From: an uncultured Clostridium sp.
Lineage (GTDB): Bacteria; Bacillota; Clostridia; Clostridiales; Clostridiaceae
Length of the DNA: 64,000 nucleotides
Assembly: GCF_947072515.1 (NCBI RefSeq)
Contig: NZ_CAMTIG010000012.1
Span: 1-64,000, forward strand
Direction: 5' to 3'
The notes beneath the pieces are model-generated. The model saw nothing but the letters and a program-made list of their open reading frames with translations. It ran no database searches and was not told where the DNA came from. Positions within the stretch are counted from its first letter, which is position 1, and each line of letters opens with the position of its first letter. The position numbers were made by a program, and so were the translations under genes. Shown here in pieces: positions 54,001 through 62,945 of the stretch.

Positions 54001-54266
54001 ACATTAATCCCTCTAATCTATTTATTTTTACAACTATTTTTATATTATATTAAAAAAAATATACATTTTCAATCATGTAGAACTGCCTTAACCCTTTACA
54101 TTTCTATATTTTACAAAGGTTTCTCACTTTTAATTTTCTGAATACTTTAAATTTTTTATATTTTATATTTATTTAAACATTTGATTAAAATAATAACATT
54201 TGTTTTGACTTTGCTATTTTTATTTGTTATTCTTAATTCAAGGATTAAAAAATTTTATATAACATT

Positions 54267-54280
54267 TGCAAACGTTATCT
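54267..54280 (+). promoter_or_regulatory. Possible cre site upstream of the EamA gene
   Basis: TGCAAACGTTATCT contains the central AACGTT and most of the cre consensus, ending T instead of A. It is the only notable site besides the dyad at 54402 in the 430-base gap 54001-54434, which otherwise holds a 60-codon TTG frame without a ribosome binding site. Confidence 0.3.
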
Positions 54281-54401
54281 CCCTTGAAAATTATAAAACA
54301 TTTTTCGAGAATAGATTATTTATCGCTTACATAAGCATTCTCAAATATATGTCGCACTTGTAGTTTTCTGAAAATTTAATATTATCATTTTATTCGGTTA
54401 A

Positions 54402-54418
54402 CTTTGCAATATGCAAAG
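54402..54418. promoter_or_regulatory. Dyad just upstream of the EamA gene
   Basis: CTTTGCA-ATA-TGCAAAG, a perfect 7-bp inverted repeat 16 bases before the first ATG and next to the ribosome binding site. It may be an operator or an RNA hairpin controlling translation. Confidence 0.45.
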
Positions 54419-54434
54419 CAACTAATGAGGAAGG

Positions 54435-55364
54435 ATGCGAAAAATCATGTCAAAGTATAAAGGTTATATTTTTATTCTTTTAACAGCTTTATGTTTTAGT
54501 ACACAGGAAATTAGTGGTAAGTATCTTGCGATGGACAACCTTAACGCCTATCAAATTAATGCTATTGCCTTTTTAATAGGTGCAACAATTCTTTTACCAG
54601 TTGCCATCAAGGATATCAAGAAGATGCAAATTCATCTTACAGGTAAAGATTGGGCCTACTTTTTACTTTTAGGTATAATTCAAGTTTCCGTAGGAATGTC
54701 TTTAATGCAAGAAGCATTAGTTTATACAACTCCAGCAATCGTTGCAGTTTTAGTATGTTCTAACGCCATTATGACTGTTCCTTTAGCTAAAATTTTCTGT
54801 AAAGAAAGTTTTGATCCTCGTGCATGGATAGCTATTGCTCTAGCAGCTGTTGGTATCGTTGTTATCTTTAATCCATTTGCTAGTGCAGGTGGAAAAGATG
54901 CTCATCAACATTTAATAGGTGTTACTTTAGCACTTCTTGGAGCTCTTTCAATTGCATTATTTAATGTTCTAGCTACTAAAAAAATCAAACAGTATGGAAA
55001 AGCTGTCACTAACAGTTTCTCTTTCTATCTTGGTGTTTTAGTAATGTTTATATTCATGTTAATCTTCCATGTGCCAATCATTAAAGGTATTGATTTACAC
55101 AGTTTCACATTATTATTATATGTTGGTATTGTTGTAAAAGGTTTAGGTTTCTTCTTCTTCTTAGGAGCAATGAAAGAAACTTCTGCAATTACAGCTACAA
55201 GCGTATTTTATATTAAACCAATATTAGTTCCAATATTAATGTTACTAATTATGGGTGAAATGATTACTATGAACGTTTTAATAGGTACTATAATTATCAT
55301 TGCCGCTTCATTGATTATATTCCAATTAAAACGTATGAATGCAAAGAAATTAGCCATGCATTAA
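54435..55364 (+). CDS. EamA/DMT family transporter
   Basis: A 309-aa drug/metabolite transporter with ten hydrophobic helices in two EamA repeats (residues about 8-140 and 155-300). Members export amino acids, nucleosides or other metabolites; substrate unknown. GAGGAAGG lies directly before the first ATG (54435) and 12 bases before a second in-frame ATG (54447), so either start is possible. All three arginines are CGN, like the hdc genes and unlike most neighbours, hinting at foreign origin. It has its own terminator. Confidence 0.82.
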   Translation: MRKIMSKYKGYIFILLTALCFSTQEISGKYLAMDNLNAYQINAIAFLIGATILLPVAIKDIKKMQIHLTGKDWAYFLLLGIIQVSVGMSLMQEALVYTTPAIVAVLVCSNAIMTVPLAKIFCKESFDPRAWIAIALAAVGIVVIFNPFASAGGKDAHQHLIGVTLALLGALSIALFNVLATKKIKQYGKAVTNSFSFYLGVLVMFIFMLIFHVPIIKGIDLHSFTLLLYVGIVVKGLGFFFFLGAMKETSAITATSVFYIKPILVPILMLLIMGEMITMNVLIGTIIIIAASLIIFQLKRMNAKKLAMH

Positions 55365-55372
55365 CTCTTAAT

Positions 55373-55408
55373 AAAAAAGCCCTTGTGATAAATTCACAGG
55401 GCTTTTTT
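55373..55408. terminator. Bidirectional terminator, EamA / GH13
   Basis: AAAAAAGCCCTTGTG pairs with CACAGGGCTTTTTT around a 7-base loop. T-runs on both strands let it end the EamA gene and the convergent GH13 gene. Confidence 0.88.
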
Positions 55409-56307
55409 CAACTTACATATTCTCTATAAGTATGATATGTTTTTATATCTTCTTTTTTATTTATTTTTCTTATTTCTTCACTTTCCCAAGTATTATTAAA
55501 TGGTCTTGCATAAAATAGAGTGTTTTTATGACCATCACATAACTCTTTATATTTATTTATTATATCTTCATCTGATAGTTCTTTTGTATATCCGAACTCC
55601 AAGTAACTATCATGACTTTCTACAAATGCTACTATATCATTTGATTCTATATCCCTTTTTTCTGTAAGTACTTTTACATATTTCAAATATTCAAATATTA
55701 TCTCTGTTGATTCAAATATCACTTCTGCATAGTTAAATAACTCTTTTTCATCTAGTGAATTTAATACTCTTTCCCAAAACAAGCTTCCTTCATTAGGTAA
55801 TTTTATATGCTTACCTGCATCGAATCTAAATCCACCTACACCACATTTTATTAAACTGTTTAAAAAATCTATTATCATATCTTGAAGCTCTAAATTTTCT
55901 AATTTTAAACATGGTAATCCTATGCATTTATTTATATTTTCATTTCTATCATTCCAATTTTCTACTGTAACAGCTTCTTTATAAAAATCACTATTTCTAA
56001 TTCTTACTTTCTCATGTGGTAATAACATTCCATTTTCTAACCCTGCAACATGATTTAAGACTACGTCAACTATGACTTTTATATTATTTTCTTTAGCTGT
56101 TCTACATAAATCTATTAATTCTTCTTTTTTACAATAAAAATTTCCTATCTTTAAATCTACTGGTTGATACATTAAAAACCATGGAACTTCTCCATCTTTT
56201 TTTAATGGCTGAATAGGTCCTATTTGAATTCCATCAAACCCTTGCTCTTTAATTTTCAATATATTTATATCTTTAGCTTTATAATTAAATAAATGTAATA
56301 TTCTTAT
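55408..56307 (-). CDS. short alpha-amylase-like GH13 protein
   Basis: A GH13 barrel with catalytic Asp in GFRFDAGKHI, Glu in NYAEVIFES and Asp in FVESHDSY, but only about 299 aa; the usual C-terminal beta-domain seems missing. No signal peptide. The frame shows amylase-like sequence (RILHLFNYKAKDINI) before the first TTG (56259). AAGGGAGGG lies 6 bases before an in-frame ATA at 56307, the only start fitting both homology and spacing; upstream there is a stop and no ATG, GTG or TTG. Either ATA is used or the start codon has been lost. Confidence 0.7.
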   Translation of the reverse strand: MRILHLFNYKAKDINILKIKEQGFDGIQIGPIQPLKKDGEVPWFLMYQPVDLKIGNFYCKKEELIDLCRTAKENNIKVIVDVVLNHVAGLENGMLLPHEKVRIRNSDFYKEAVTVENWNDRNENINKCIGLPCLKLENLELQDMIIDFLNSLIKCGVGGFRFDAGKHIKLPNEGSLFWERVLNSLDEKELFNYAEVIFESTEIIFEYLKYVKVLTEKRDIESNDIVAFVESHDSYLEFGYTKELSDEDIINKYKELCDGHKNTLFYARPFNNTWESEEIRKINKKEDIKTYHTYREYVS

Positions 56308-56393
56308 TTTAAGCCCTCCCTTAGTTTCGTATATTAAGAGTATTGACTTATTTTTTCCATTTATTCACTATAATGCCTACTTATTTTTAAAGA

Positions 56394-56585
56394 CTATTCC
56401 TTTTCTATAATTATCTTATGGTCAACTAGCTTCATCTCTTTTATTTTTCCTTTTATAATTTTTCTTTGACTAAATATATTTTCTAATAAAATTCCATCTT
56501 CTCTTGGTATAAGCTTGTCCACAGATTCTAATAAAAGCTCCTCTTCTCCATCTTTATTTAACATATATAAATTTGCTTCACACAT
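56394..56585 (-). CDS. CooT-like small nickel-binding family protein
   Basis: A 63-aa protein beginning MCEANLYML, resembling the CooT family, whose N-terminal Met-Cys binds nickel in the dimer. The rest is a small beta-barrel-like pattern (LLLESVDKLIPREDG, then KIKEMKLVDHKIIIE). The start is ATG 56585, overlapping the end of the DUF3842 gene by 8 bases with GAGGAG inside that gene. A TTG three codons upstream would remove the N-terminal Met-Cys feature. Whether it really handles nickel is unknown. Confidence 0.75.
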   Translation of the reverse strand: MCEANLYMLNKDGEEELLLESVDKLIPREDGILLENIFSQRKIIKGKIKEMKLVDHKIIIEKE

Positions 56586-56997
56586 TTTTCTCAATCTCCT
56601 CTCTTACTATTTTCACTAAATCATCAATATAATGTGGTAATGGCTTTGTCTCTATTCCCACTATAAAAATATTACTTCTATTTAATGGTAGCAATATTTT
56701 TTTTGCTCCACTTTCTGATATTGCTTTTGCTATACTAGGCGTTAATTCACCTAATAATGAATTAGCACATATTATTCCAATAGGTCCTAATATTATTTCT
56801 ACTTTATTTGAATTATATATAATTGCATTCTCCCCTGTTGCTCCTTCATTAGCACCTGCTCTTAACATTAAAGTTGTTGCTGCTGAATTAGTTCCTAATG
56901 CTATAATCTGTATCTCTTCATCAAACTCTTTTCTAAGTCTTTCAACTATTACCTTACCAAAACCTCCTCCTTGACCATCAATCACTCCAATTCTCAT
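56578..56997 (-). CDS. DUF3842 family protein
   Basis: A 139-aa protein starting MRIGVIDGQGGGFGKVIVER, a Rossmann-like glycine-rich N-terminus, with GTNSAATTLMLRAGA near residue 35 and GPIGIICANSLLGELTP near 72. This matches the uncharacterised DUF3842 family of anaerobic Firmicutes. It is translationally coupled to the CooT-like gene. The pair suggests a shared metal or cofactor role, but no function is established. Confidence 0.78.
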   Translation of the reverse strand: MRIGVIDGQGGGFGKVIVERLRKEFDEEIQIIALGTNSAATTLMLRAGANEGATGENAIIYNSNKVEIILGPIGIICANSLLGELTPSIAKAISESGAKKILLPLNRSNIFIVGIETKPLPHYIDDLVKIVREEIEKNV

Positions 56998-57105
56998 CTT
57001 TTCATCATTCCCTTTTAAATACTTATTTTACTTTTATTGTGTTATATCCATTTTATATTATTATCCATTTTTTTGCAATTAGTATATTTGAAATAAAAAA
57101 AGCCG

Positions 57106-58559
57106 TGCTATATTAAAGTGGACCCTATGTCAAGGACATTTTAAAAAAGAGCTATGCAACAAGAAGTTGATTTCGGTATTGAACCGGAGTCAACTTTTTT
57201 AAATTCCATTGATATCTATAATTATTATAATAATGCATGTACTTACGAATAGATGATTTAATTTCCTCTAAAGATGTACATTCTTTATAATTAACCTCAT
57301 CTTTCATATGACCAAAGAAGGACTCTTGTGGCGCATTGTCCCAACAATTTCCACGTCTAGACATTGATTGTCCGATTTTATATTTCTTTAATAGCTTTTG
57401 AAATTTGGGACTTGTATAGTGAGAACCTTGATCTGAATGAATAAATGCATCTTTATGTAAATTTATATTTCTATTAGCAACTAATTTTTTTACAGTATCT
57501 AATACTAAACTAATTTCTAGGCTATCTGAAATATTATAAGCTAGTATCTCATTCGTTGAAGCATCTTTGATAGTCGACAAATAAGCCATATTTGAATTTG
57601 AATATGGCAAATACGTTATATCTGTTAATAATACTTTACCGGGAATACCCTGTTTAAACTCTCTATTTAGCTTATTTTCAACAACTGAATGCTCTTTTGT
57701 TGCTTTAGCTATACGCTTATACGGATTAGCTTTTCTAAATGGACAGATAATATTAAATTTTCTCATTATTCTCTGAATTTTTTTTCTACTAAATATAGTG
57801 TTAAATTTATTTTGTAAAACCATCTTAATGCTTCTAGAACCTTTCTTAAAACTTTTGTAGTTAAATGCTTTAAGAACCATATCTCTTGCTTCAATATCAT
57901 GTTTTTCACGAATGTTATGTTCTTCTTTCCTTGATATATAAGCATAATAAGCCGAACGTGTAACGTTAGCCGTTTCGCAAAGATATTTTATTGATTTCTT
58001 AAATGTTTTGTTGATATCTTCTATTAAATTATAAATTGCTGATGAAGATAATTTATTTTCCACCTCTCTTTCGTTCAGCTCTAATTTTTTTAGCAAATCT
58101 ATTTCTGCTTTAAGATATGCAATCTCAGCATCTTTTCTCTTTAATATCTCTTCATTTGTTAATTCTTTTACTCGTGGTCTTCCAGAACTATTACGTCTTG
58201 TATCATCCAATCCAGAAAGTCCACTTTTCTTGAAACTCGCTCTCCAGCGGTCACTCGCGGCTTTTATTCGTCTATCACCCAATATATTAATATCAAAACT
58301 AGCTTTTTCAAATATTTGTTTTGCTGACAGTCCATTATTAGAATCAGCTATAAATTGTATTTTGAATTCATTAGTATATGTTATTGCCTTAGCACTTACC
58401 TTTAAAACGTATCTGTTATTTTTTAAAATTTCTATTTCTTTATCCGAAAATGTTTTTTTACTCATTACTTCACCTCTATATTTATTGTACAAAAAAAGAA
58501 CCTATAAGCGAAGGCACTTTTTATAAGTGTCCACTTTATAGGTTCCATTTTATATAGCA
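57106..58559. mobile_element. IS3-family insertion sequence (1454 bp)
   Basis: Imperfect terminal inverted repeats begin TGCTATATTAAAGTGGA on the left and TGCTATATAAAATGGAA when the right end is read inward, with TG...CA termini typical of IS3. One transposase gene lies inside on the minus strand. No target duplication is visible (CCG left, TCA right). The flanks rejoin into a terminator hairpin for the neighbouring ABC operon. Confidence 0.85.
57152..58465 (-). CDS. IS3-family transposase, single continuous frame
   Basis: A 437-aa transposase with an N-terminal helix-turn-helix region, a coiled-coil (about 110-140), an HTH_21-like segment and a DDE integrase core: first Asp in LLTDITYLPY, second in HSDQGSHY, Glu in QESFFGHMKDE. 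In most IS3 elements orfA and orfB are joined by a programmed -1 frameshift; here they are one frame. The start is ATG 58465 with GAGGTG upstream; the frame also extends nine codons upstream without a ribosome binding site. It looks intact. Confidence 0.9.
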   Translation of the reverse strand: MSKKTFSDKEIEILKNNRYVLKVSAKAITYTNEFKIQFIADSNNGLSAKQIFEKASFDINILGDRRIKAASDRWRASFKKSGLSGLDDTRRNSSGRPRVKELTNEEILKRKDAEIAYLKAEIDLLKKLELNEREVENKLSSSAIYNLIEDINKTFKKSIKYLCETANVTRSAYYAYISRKEEHNIREKHDIEARDMVLKAFNYKSFKKGSRSIKMVLQNKFNTIFSRKKIQRIMRKFNIICPFRKANPYKRIAKATKEHSVVENKLNREFKQGIPGKVLLTDITYLPYSNSNMAYLSTIKDASTNEILAYNISDSLEISLVLDTVKKLVANRNINLHKDAFIHSDQGSHYTSPKFQKLLKKYKIGQSMSRRGNCWDNAPQESFFGHMKDEVNYKECTSLEEIKSSIRKYMHYYNNYRYQWNLKKLTPVQYRNQLLVA

Positions 58560-58577
58560 TCAGCTTTTCTTATTACT

Positions 58578-60398
58578 TTAACTAAATTGACTATTATAAA
58601 GTTCAGCATAAAATCCTTCTTTATCTAAAAGATTTTCATGACTTCCTTGTTCTACTATATCTCCATCTTTCATAACTAGTATAATATCTGCATTTCTTAT
58701 TGTTGATAACCTGTGTGCTATTATAAAACTAGTTCTTCCTACCATTAAGTTATCCATAGCTTTTTGAATTAATACTTCCGTTCTTGTATCAACCGAACTT
58801 GTAGCTTCATCTAATATTAAAATTTTAGGATTTGAAAGAATTGCTCTTGCAATAGTTATAAGTTGTTTTTGTCCTTGAGATATATTATTTCCTTCTTCAT
58901 TTATTTCTGTATTATATCCATGCTCTAAAGTTTTTATAAAATGATGTGCATGAGCAAGTTTTGCAGCTTCTTTTACTTCTTCATCTGTTGCATCTATATT
59001 TCCATACCTTATATTTTCCAATATAGTACCATTAAATAACCATGTATCTTGTAGTACCATTCCAAAAATATTTCTTAAATCATCTCTTTTAAAATCTATT
59101 GAGCTTTTATCATCTATTAAAATAGTTCCTTCATTTAACTCATAAAATCTCATTAGTAATTTAACTATTGTAGTTTTTCCAGCACCAGTTGGTCCTACTA
59201 TAGCTATTCGTTGTCCAGCTTTTATTTTTGCTGAGAAATTATTTATTATTGTTTTATCTTCATTATAACCAAAGTTAACTTCTTTAAATTCTACATCCCC
59301 ACGTATATTACTTATATCTACAGCTTCTAAACATGTTTCTTTTTCTTCATCTTCATCTAAAAATTCATATACTCTTTCTGCTGCCGCTGCTGTAGCTTGC
59401 ATTACATTTGCTATTTGAGCAGTTTGTCCTATAGGTTGCATAAATGATCTTGTATATTGGATGAATGATAAAATATCTCCAACCATTATTTTTCCACTTA
59501 TAGTTAAAAATCCTCCAACTATAGCAACTAATACATATCCTATATTTCCAACAAACATAATTACTGGCATCATAAGCCCTGATAAAAATTCTGATTTCCA
59601 TCCTGCTTCATATAATTTTGAATTTAATTTATCAAATGTTTCTATAGTATCTTCTTCTCCATTAAAAGCCTTCATTATCGTATGGCCACCATATATTTCT
59701 TCAACATGACCATTTACGTGTCCTAAATACTCTTGTTGATTTTTAAAATGCTTTTGTGATTTCTTAACTATTAGCATCATTATTATAGCTGATAATGGTA
59801 TAACTACTATACTTACTATAGTCATAGTTCCACTTATAGATAACATCATTATCAAAACACCTACAATTGTAGTAATTGATGTTATTGTTTGAGATAAAAT
59901 CTGATTAAGGTTACGACTTATAGCATCTACATCATTTGTTACTCTAGATAAAACTTCTCCATGAGTCTTTTTATCAAAATATTTTAAAGGTAATTTATTT
60001 ATTTTTTTAGAAATATCATATCTAAGTCTATATGATACCTTTTGTGATATATCCGATGTAATAAAACCTTGGAAAAATGAAAATATTGTACTCAATACAT
60101 ATAAGCCCGTTAATATAAGCAATGTTTTTCCAATTGAATCGAAGTCTATCCCATTTCCACCATTTATTTTAGACATTACTCCTTCAAAAATCTTTGTTGT
60201 AGCATTTCCTAAAATTTTAGGTCCAACTATATTAAAGGCTGACCCTAAAACTGCAAATATTATGACTAATATTATTCCAATTTTATATGGCGTTAGATTT
60301 TTAGCTAGCTTTTTCATTGTACCTTTAAAATCTTTAGCCTTTTCACCTTGCATTAAGTTTGGAGGTCCTCCTTGTGCTATTTTAGATTTCTTACTCAT
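58578..60398 (-). CDS. heterodimeric ABC exporter, catalytic subunit
   Basis: A 606-aa fused exporter: about six helices in residues 40-330, then an ATPase with Walker A GPTGAGKTT, signature variant ISQGQKQL and Walker B ILILDEATSSVD with the catalytic Glu present. It overlaps the upstream partner gene by 8 bases, with AAGGAGG inside that gene. Such pairs export drugs or lipids. The terminator after the stop is interrupted by the IS3 element. Confidence 0.9.
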   Translation of the reverse strand: MSKKSKIAQGGPPNLMQGEKAKDFKGTMKKLAKNLTPYKIGIILVIIFAVLGSAFNIVGPKILGNATTKIFEGVMSKINGGNGIDFDSIGKTLLILTGLYVLSTIFSFFQGFITSDISQKVSYRLRYDISKKINKLPLKYFDKKTHGEVLSRVTNDVDAISRNLNQILSQTITSITTIVGVLIMMLSISGTMTIVSIVVIPLSAIIMMLIVKKSQKHFKNQQEYLGHVNGHVEEIYGGHTIMKAFNGEEDTIETFDKLNSKLYEAGWKSEFLSGLMMPVIMFVGNIGYVLVAIVGGFLTISGKIMVGDILSFIQYTRSFMQPIGQTAQIANVMQATAAAAERVYEFLDEDEEKETCLEAVDISNIRGDVEFKEVNFGYNEDKTIINNFSAKIKAGQRIAIVGPTGAGKTTIVKLLMRFYELNEGTILIDDKSSIDFKRDDLRNIFGMVLQDTWLFNGTILENIRYGNIDATDEEVKEAAKLAHAHHFIKTLEHGYNTEINEEGNNISQGQKQLITIARAILSNPKILILDEATSSVDTRTEVLIQKAMDNLMVGRTSFIIAHRLSTIRNADIILVMKDGDIVEQGSHENLLDKEGFYAELYNSQFS

Positions 60399-62595
60399 AG
60401 CTAACCTCCTTTTCAGATAACTGTGATAAAGCTATCTGTCTATATACTTCGCATTTTTTTAATAACTCTCTATGAGTTCCTATATCTACGATTTTTCCTT
60501 CATCTAAAACTATAATTTGATCTGCATTGATTATAGTACTTATTCTTTGTGCAACTATTAGGAATGTTGAATCCTTAATATTCTCTTTCAATTCATTTCT
60601 TAATTTTGCATCTGTTTTTAAATCTAAAGCACTAAAACTATCATCAAAGATATATATTTTAGGATTTTTAGCTAAAGCTCTAGCTATAGAAAGCCTTTGC
60701 TTCTGTCCACCCGAAACATTGGCACCACTTTGTGCAATTTCTGATTTAAATCCCTTTTCTTTTTCTTCTATAAACTCTAATGATTGTGATATAGATGCTG
60801 CTTTTTTAATTTCTTCTTTACTTGCACCTTTTTTACCATAAACTATATTACTTTCTATTGTTCCAGAAAATAATACACCTTTTTGTGGAATATATCCTAT
60901 TTTATCTATTAACTTGTGGATATCTACTTCTTTTATATCTCTTCCATTAACTAAAATCTCTCCCTCTGTTGCATCAAAAAATCTTGGAATAAGATTTACT
61001 ATAGTTGATTTCCCACTACCAGTACTACCTATAAATGCAGTTGTTTGCCCTGGTTTTGCTGTAAAGTTAATGTCATTCAATACATATTCTTCTGCATTAC
61101 TATATTTAAATGAAACATTCCTAAATTGAACTACTCCATCTAAATCTTCTACAAATTCTTCTGTTTCTTTTTTATTTTTTATTATAGGCTCCATATTAAG
61201 AACTTCTGCTACACGTCCTGCTGATACTAGTGCTCTTGGTAACATAACCGTTAACATAGAAAGCATTAAAAATGCCATCATTATTTGCATTGTATATTGG
61301 ATAAAAGCCATCATATTCCCTACTTGCATAGAACCAGTATCAATATTTCCTGCTCCAACCCAAATTATTATAACAGTTAAAAGATTCATAATTAACATCA
61401 TCATTGGCATCATCATTGCCATTATTCTATTTAAGAATGTATTAGTTTTAGTTAAGTATAAATTTGTATCATCAAACCTATTTTCTTCAATATTTTGAGT
61501 ACTAAAAGCTCTTATAACCAACATTCCTACAAGACTTTCCCTTGTTATTAAATTTAATTTATCTACAAGCTTCTGTACTATTTTAGATTTTGGAACAGCA
61601 AATTTAAATAGAAATGCAACTACTATCATGATTCCTACTATTCCTACACCTATTATCCACGCCATAGACTTATCTGTTTGGAATACCTTTATAGTTCCTC
61701 CTATAGCCATTATTGGTGCATAAATCATCATCTTCAACATAATCATTACAAACATCTGCACTTGTTGAATATCATTTGTACTTCTAGTTATTAATGATGC
61801 TGTTGAAACTTTATCAAACTCACTATTTGAAAAAGAAATTACTTTTTTAAATACATCCAATCTTAAGTTTTTTCCCACTCCTGATGAAACTTTTGAGCCT
61901 AAAAAACCAACTAATATAGCTGCAATCATCCCAATTAATGCTATTCCTAACATTTTAAGACCTGCAATAAAAATATATGTCATTTGCATTTTTTCTACAT
62001 CCATTCCTATTGCTTCATACTCTTTAGCTATACTACCAATAGCATTTTGTTTTAAACTTGCATCATCTATTAGTTTTATTTTTTCTTCCATCTGAGCTTT
62101 TAATCCTTCAAAGCTCTCTTTAGGCATAATACTTATAATACTCCATATATCTTTATTTTCTGGAATATCTTTTATTAATCCCTTTGAAACTGCCATGTTT
62201 AAACCTTCTATAAGCATTAAAGGTTTCGGGATTACTCCACTTAACTTATCTATATCTTCTTTATCCTCTGTGTTTAACTCATATACGTTCTCTTTAGCTA
62301 AAATACTATATTTCTCTAGTTTATCCTCATTCTCTTTTTTATTAAGTAAATTATATTTAGAAAGTACAAAGTCCTTATCTTTTTCATTTAAGAATAATAT
62401 TACTTTATTCATTTCTTTTTCTCTTATAGCCTCAGGAACTGGCTCATCTACGCCTGATTGTTGTATACCTACATTTACAATTTTTGCTGTGTAATCTGGT
62501 AATGCTAAATCACTCATAGCTTGAATTCCCAAAAGCGATACTATAACTACTATAACTATTAAAAAAGGCTTTAAGTATTTTAAAATTTTCCCCAT
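60391..62595 (-). CDS. heterodimeric ABC exporter, degenerate-site subunit
   Basis: A 734-aa exporter subunit, longer than usual because of an insertion of about 150 residues between the first two helices (roughly 35-190), charged and probably extracellular. The ATPase has Walker A GSTGSGKST, signature VSGGQKQR and Walker B IYIFDDSFSALD, in which Asp replaces the catalytic Glu. That is the usual mark of the non-catalytic half of a heterodimer. The start is ATG 62595 after GGGGTGA; a 23-codon upstream extension is not supported. Confidence 0.9.
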   Translation of the reverse strand: MGKILKYLKPFLIVIVVIVSLLGIQAMSDLALPDYTAKIVNVGIQQSGVDEPVPEAIREKEMNKVILFLNEKDKDFVLSKYNLLNKKENEDKLEKYSILAKENVYELNTEDKEDIDKLSGVIPKPLMLIEGLNMAVSKGLIKDIPENKDIWSIISIMPKESFEGLKAQMEEKIKLIDDASLKQNAIGSIAKEYEAIGMDVEKMQMTYIFIAGLKMLGIALIGMIAAILVGFLGSKVSSGVGKNLRLDVFKKVISFSNSEFDKVSTASLITRSTNDIQQVQMFVMIMLKMMIYAPIMAIGGTIKVFQTDKSMAWIIGVGIVGIMIVVAFLFKFAVPKSKIVQKLVDKLNLITRESLVGMLVIRAFSTQNIEENRFDDTNLYLTKTNTFLNRIMAMMMPMMMLIMNLLTVIIIWVGAGNIDTGSMQVGNMMAFIQYTMQIMMAFLMLSMLTVMLPRALVSAGRVAEVLNMEPIIKNKKETEEFVEDLDGVVQFRNVSFKYSNAEEYVLNDINFTAKPGQTTAFIGSTGSGKSTIVNLIPRFFDATEGEILVNGRDIKEVDIHKLIDKIGYIPQKGVLFSGTIESNIVYGKKGASKEEIKKAASISQSLEFIEEKEKGFKSEIAQSGANVSGGQKQRLSIARALAKNPKIYIFDDSFSALDLKTDAKLRNELKENIKDSTFLIVAQRISTIINADQIIVLDEGKIVDIGTHRELLKKCEVYRQIALSQLSEKEVSYE

Positions 62596-62819
62596 AGTTC
62601 TCACCCCATTTTCCTTTTTAAGAATCATATGTATATAATATCCTTTTTTTACATTTTTGTACACGAATGAAGAAATTTTATTTTTTATTTTTTAAAGTTT
62701 TAATTGTAATCTTTTTCAAAAAATACTTTATTAAAATATTTTTTTTATTATTTGTGTATATATTTAAGAAAGTTACACATACTATTATCATAAAGCAAAT
62801 GAATGAGGAGGTCAGTAAG

Positions 62820-62912
62820 ATGAATAGTCAAATCAACCAAAACATTCATACTAAAGAAGCATCAAAAGCTAATTCTGATGGAGATAGTCCAACAGAGTAT
62901 TTAGACTTATAA
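62820..62912 (+). CDS. 30-residue hydrophilic peptide
   Basis: A short gene with a strong ribosome binding site (GAGGAGG, 8 bases before ATG 62820) and its own strong terminator. The peptide starts MNSQINQNIHTKEASKANSD and ends with the acidic TEYLDL. It has no signal peptide or membrane helix. It could be a regulatory peptide, a short chaperone-like protein or a signal precursor; I recognise no family. The frame reads farther upstream but that part is Phe-rich AT sequence with no initiation signal. Confidence 0.55.
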   Translation: MNSQINQNIHTKEASKANSDGDSPTEYLDL

Positions 62913-62945
62913 AGCTTCCATAAGTTTTATAAGTATGCTTTAATC

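Noticed and set aside
54181..54363. 60-codon TTG frame in the gap before the EamA gene
   Set aside because: No ribosome binding site, AT-driven Phe/Ile/Leu composition.
62667..62819. Upstream extension of the 30-residue peptide to 81 residues
   Set aside because: The extra part is Phe/Ile/Lys-rich AT sequence without an initiation signal; GAGGAGG clearly serves ATG 62820.
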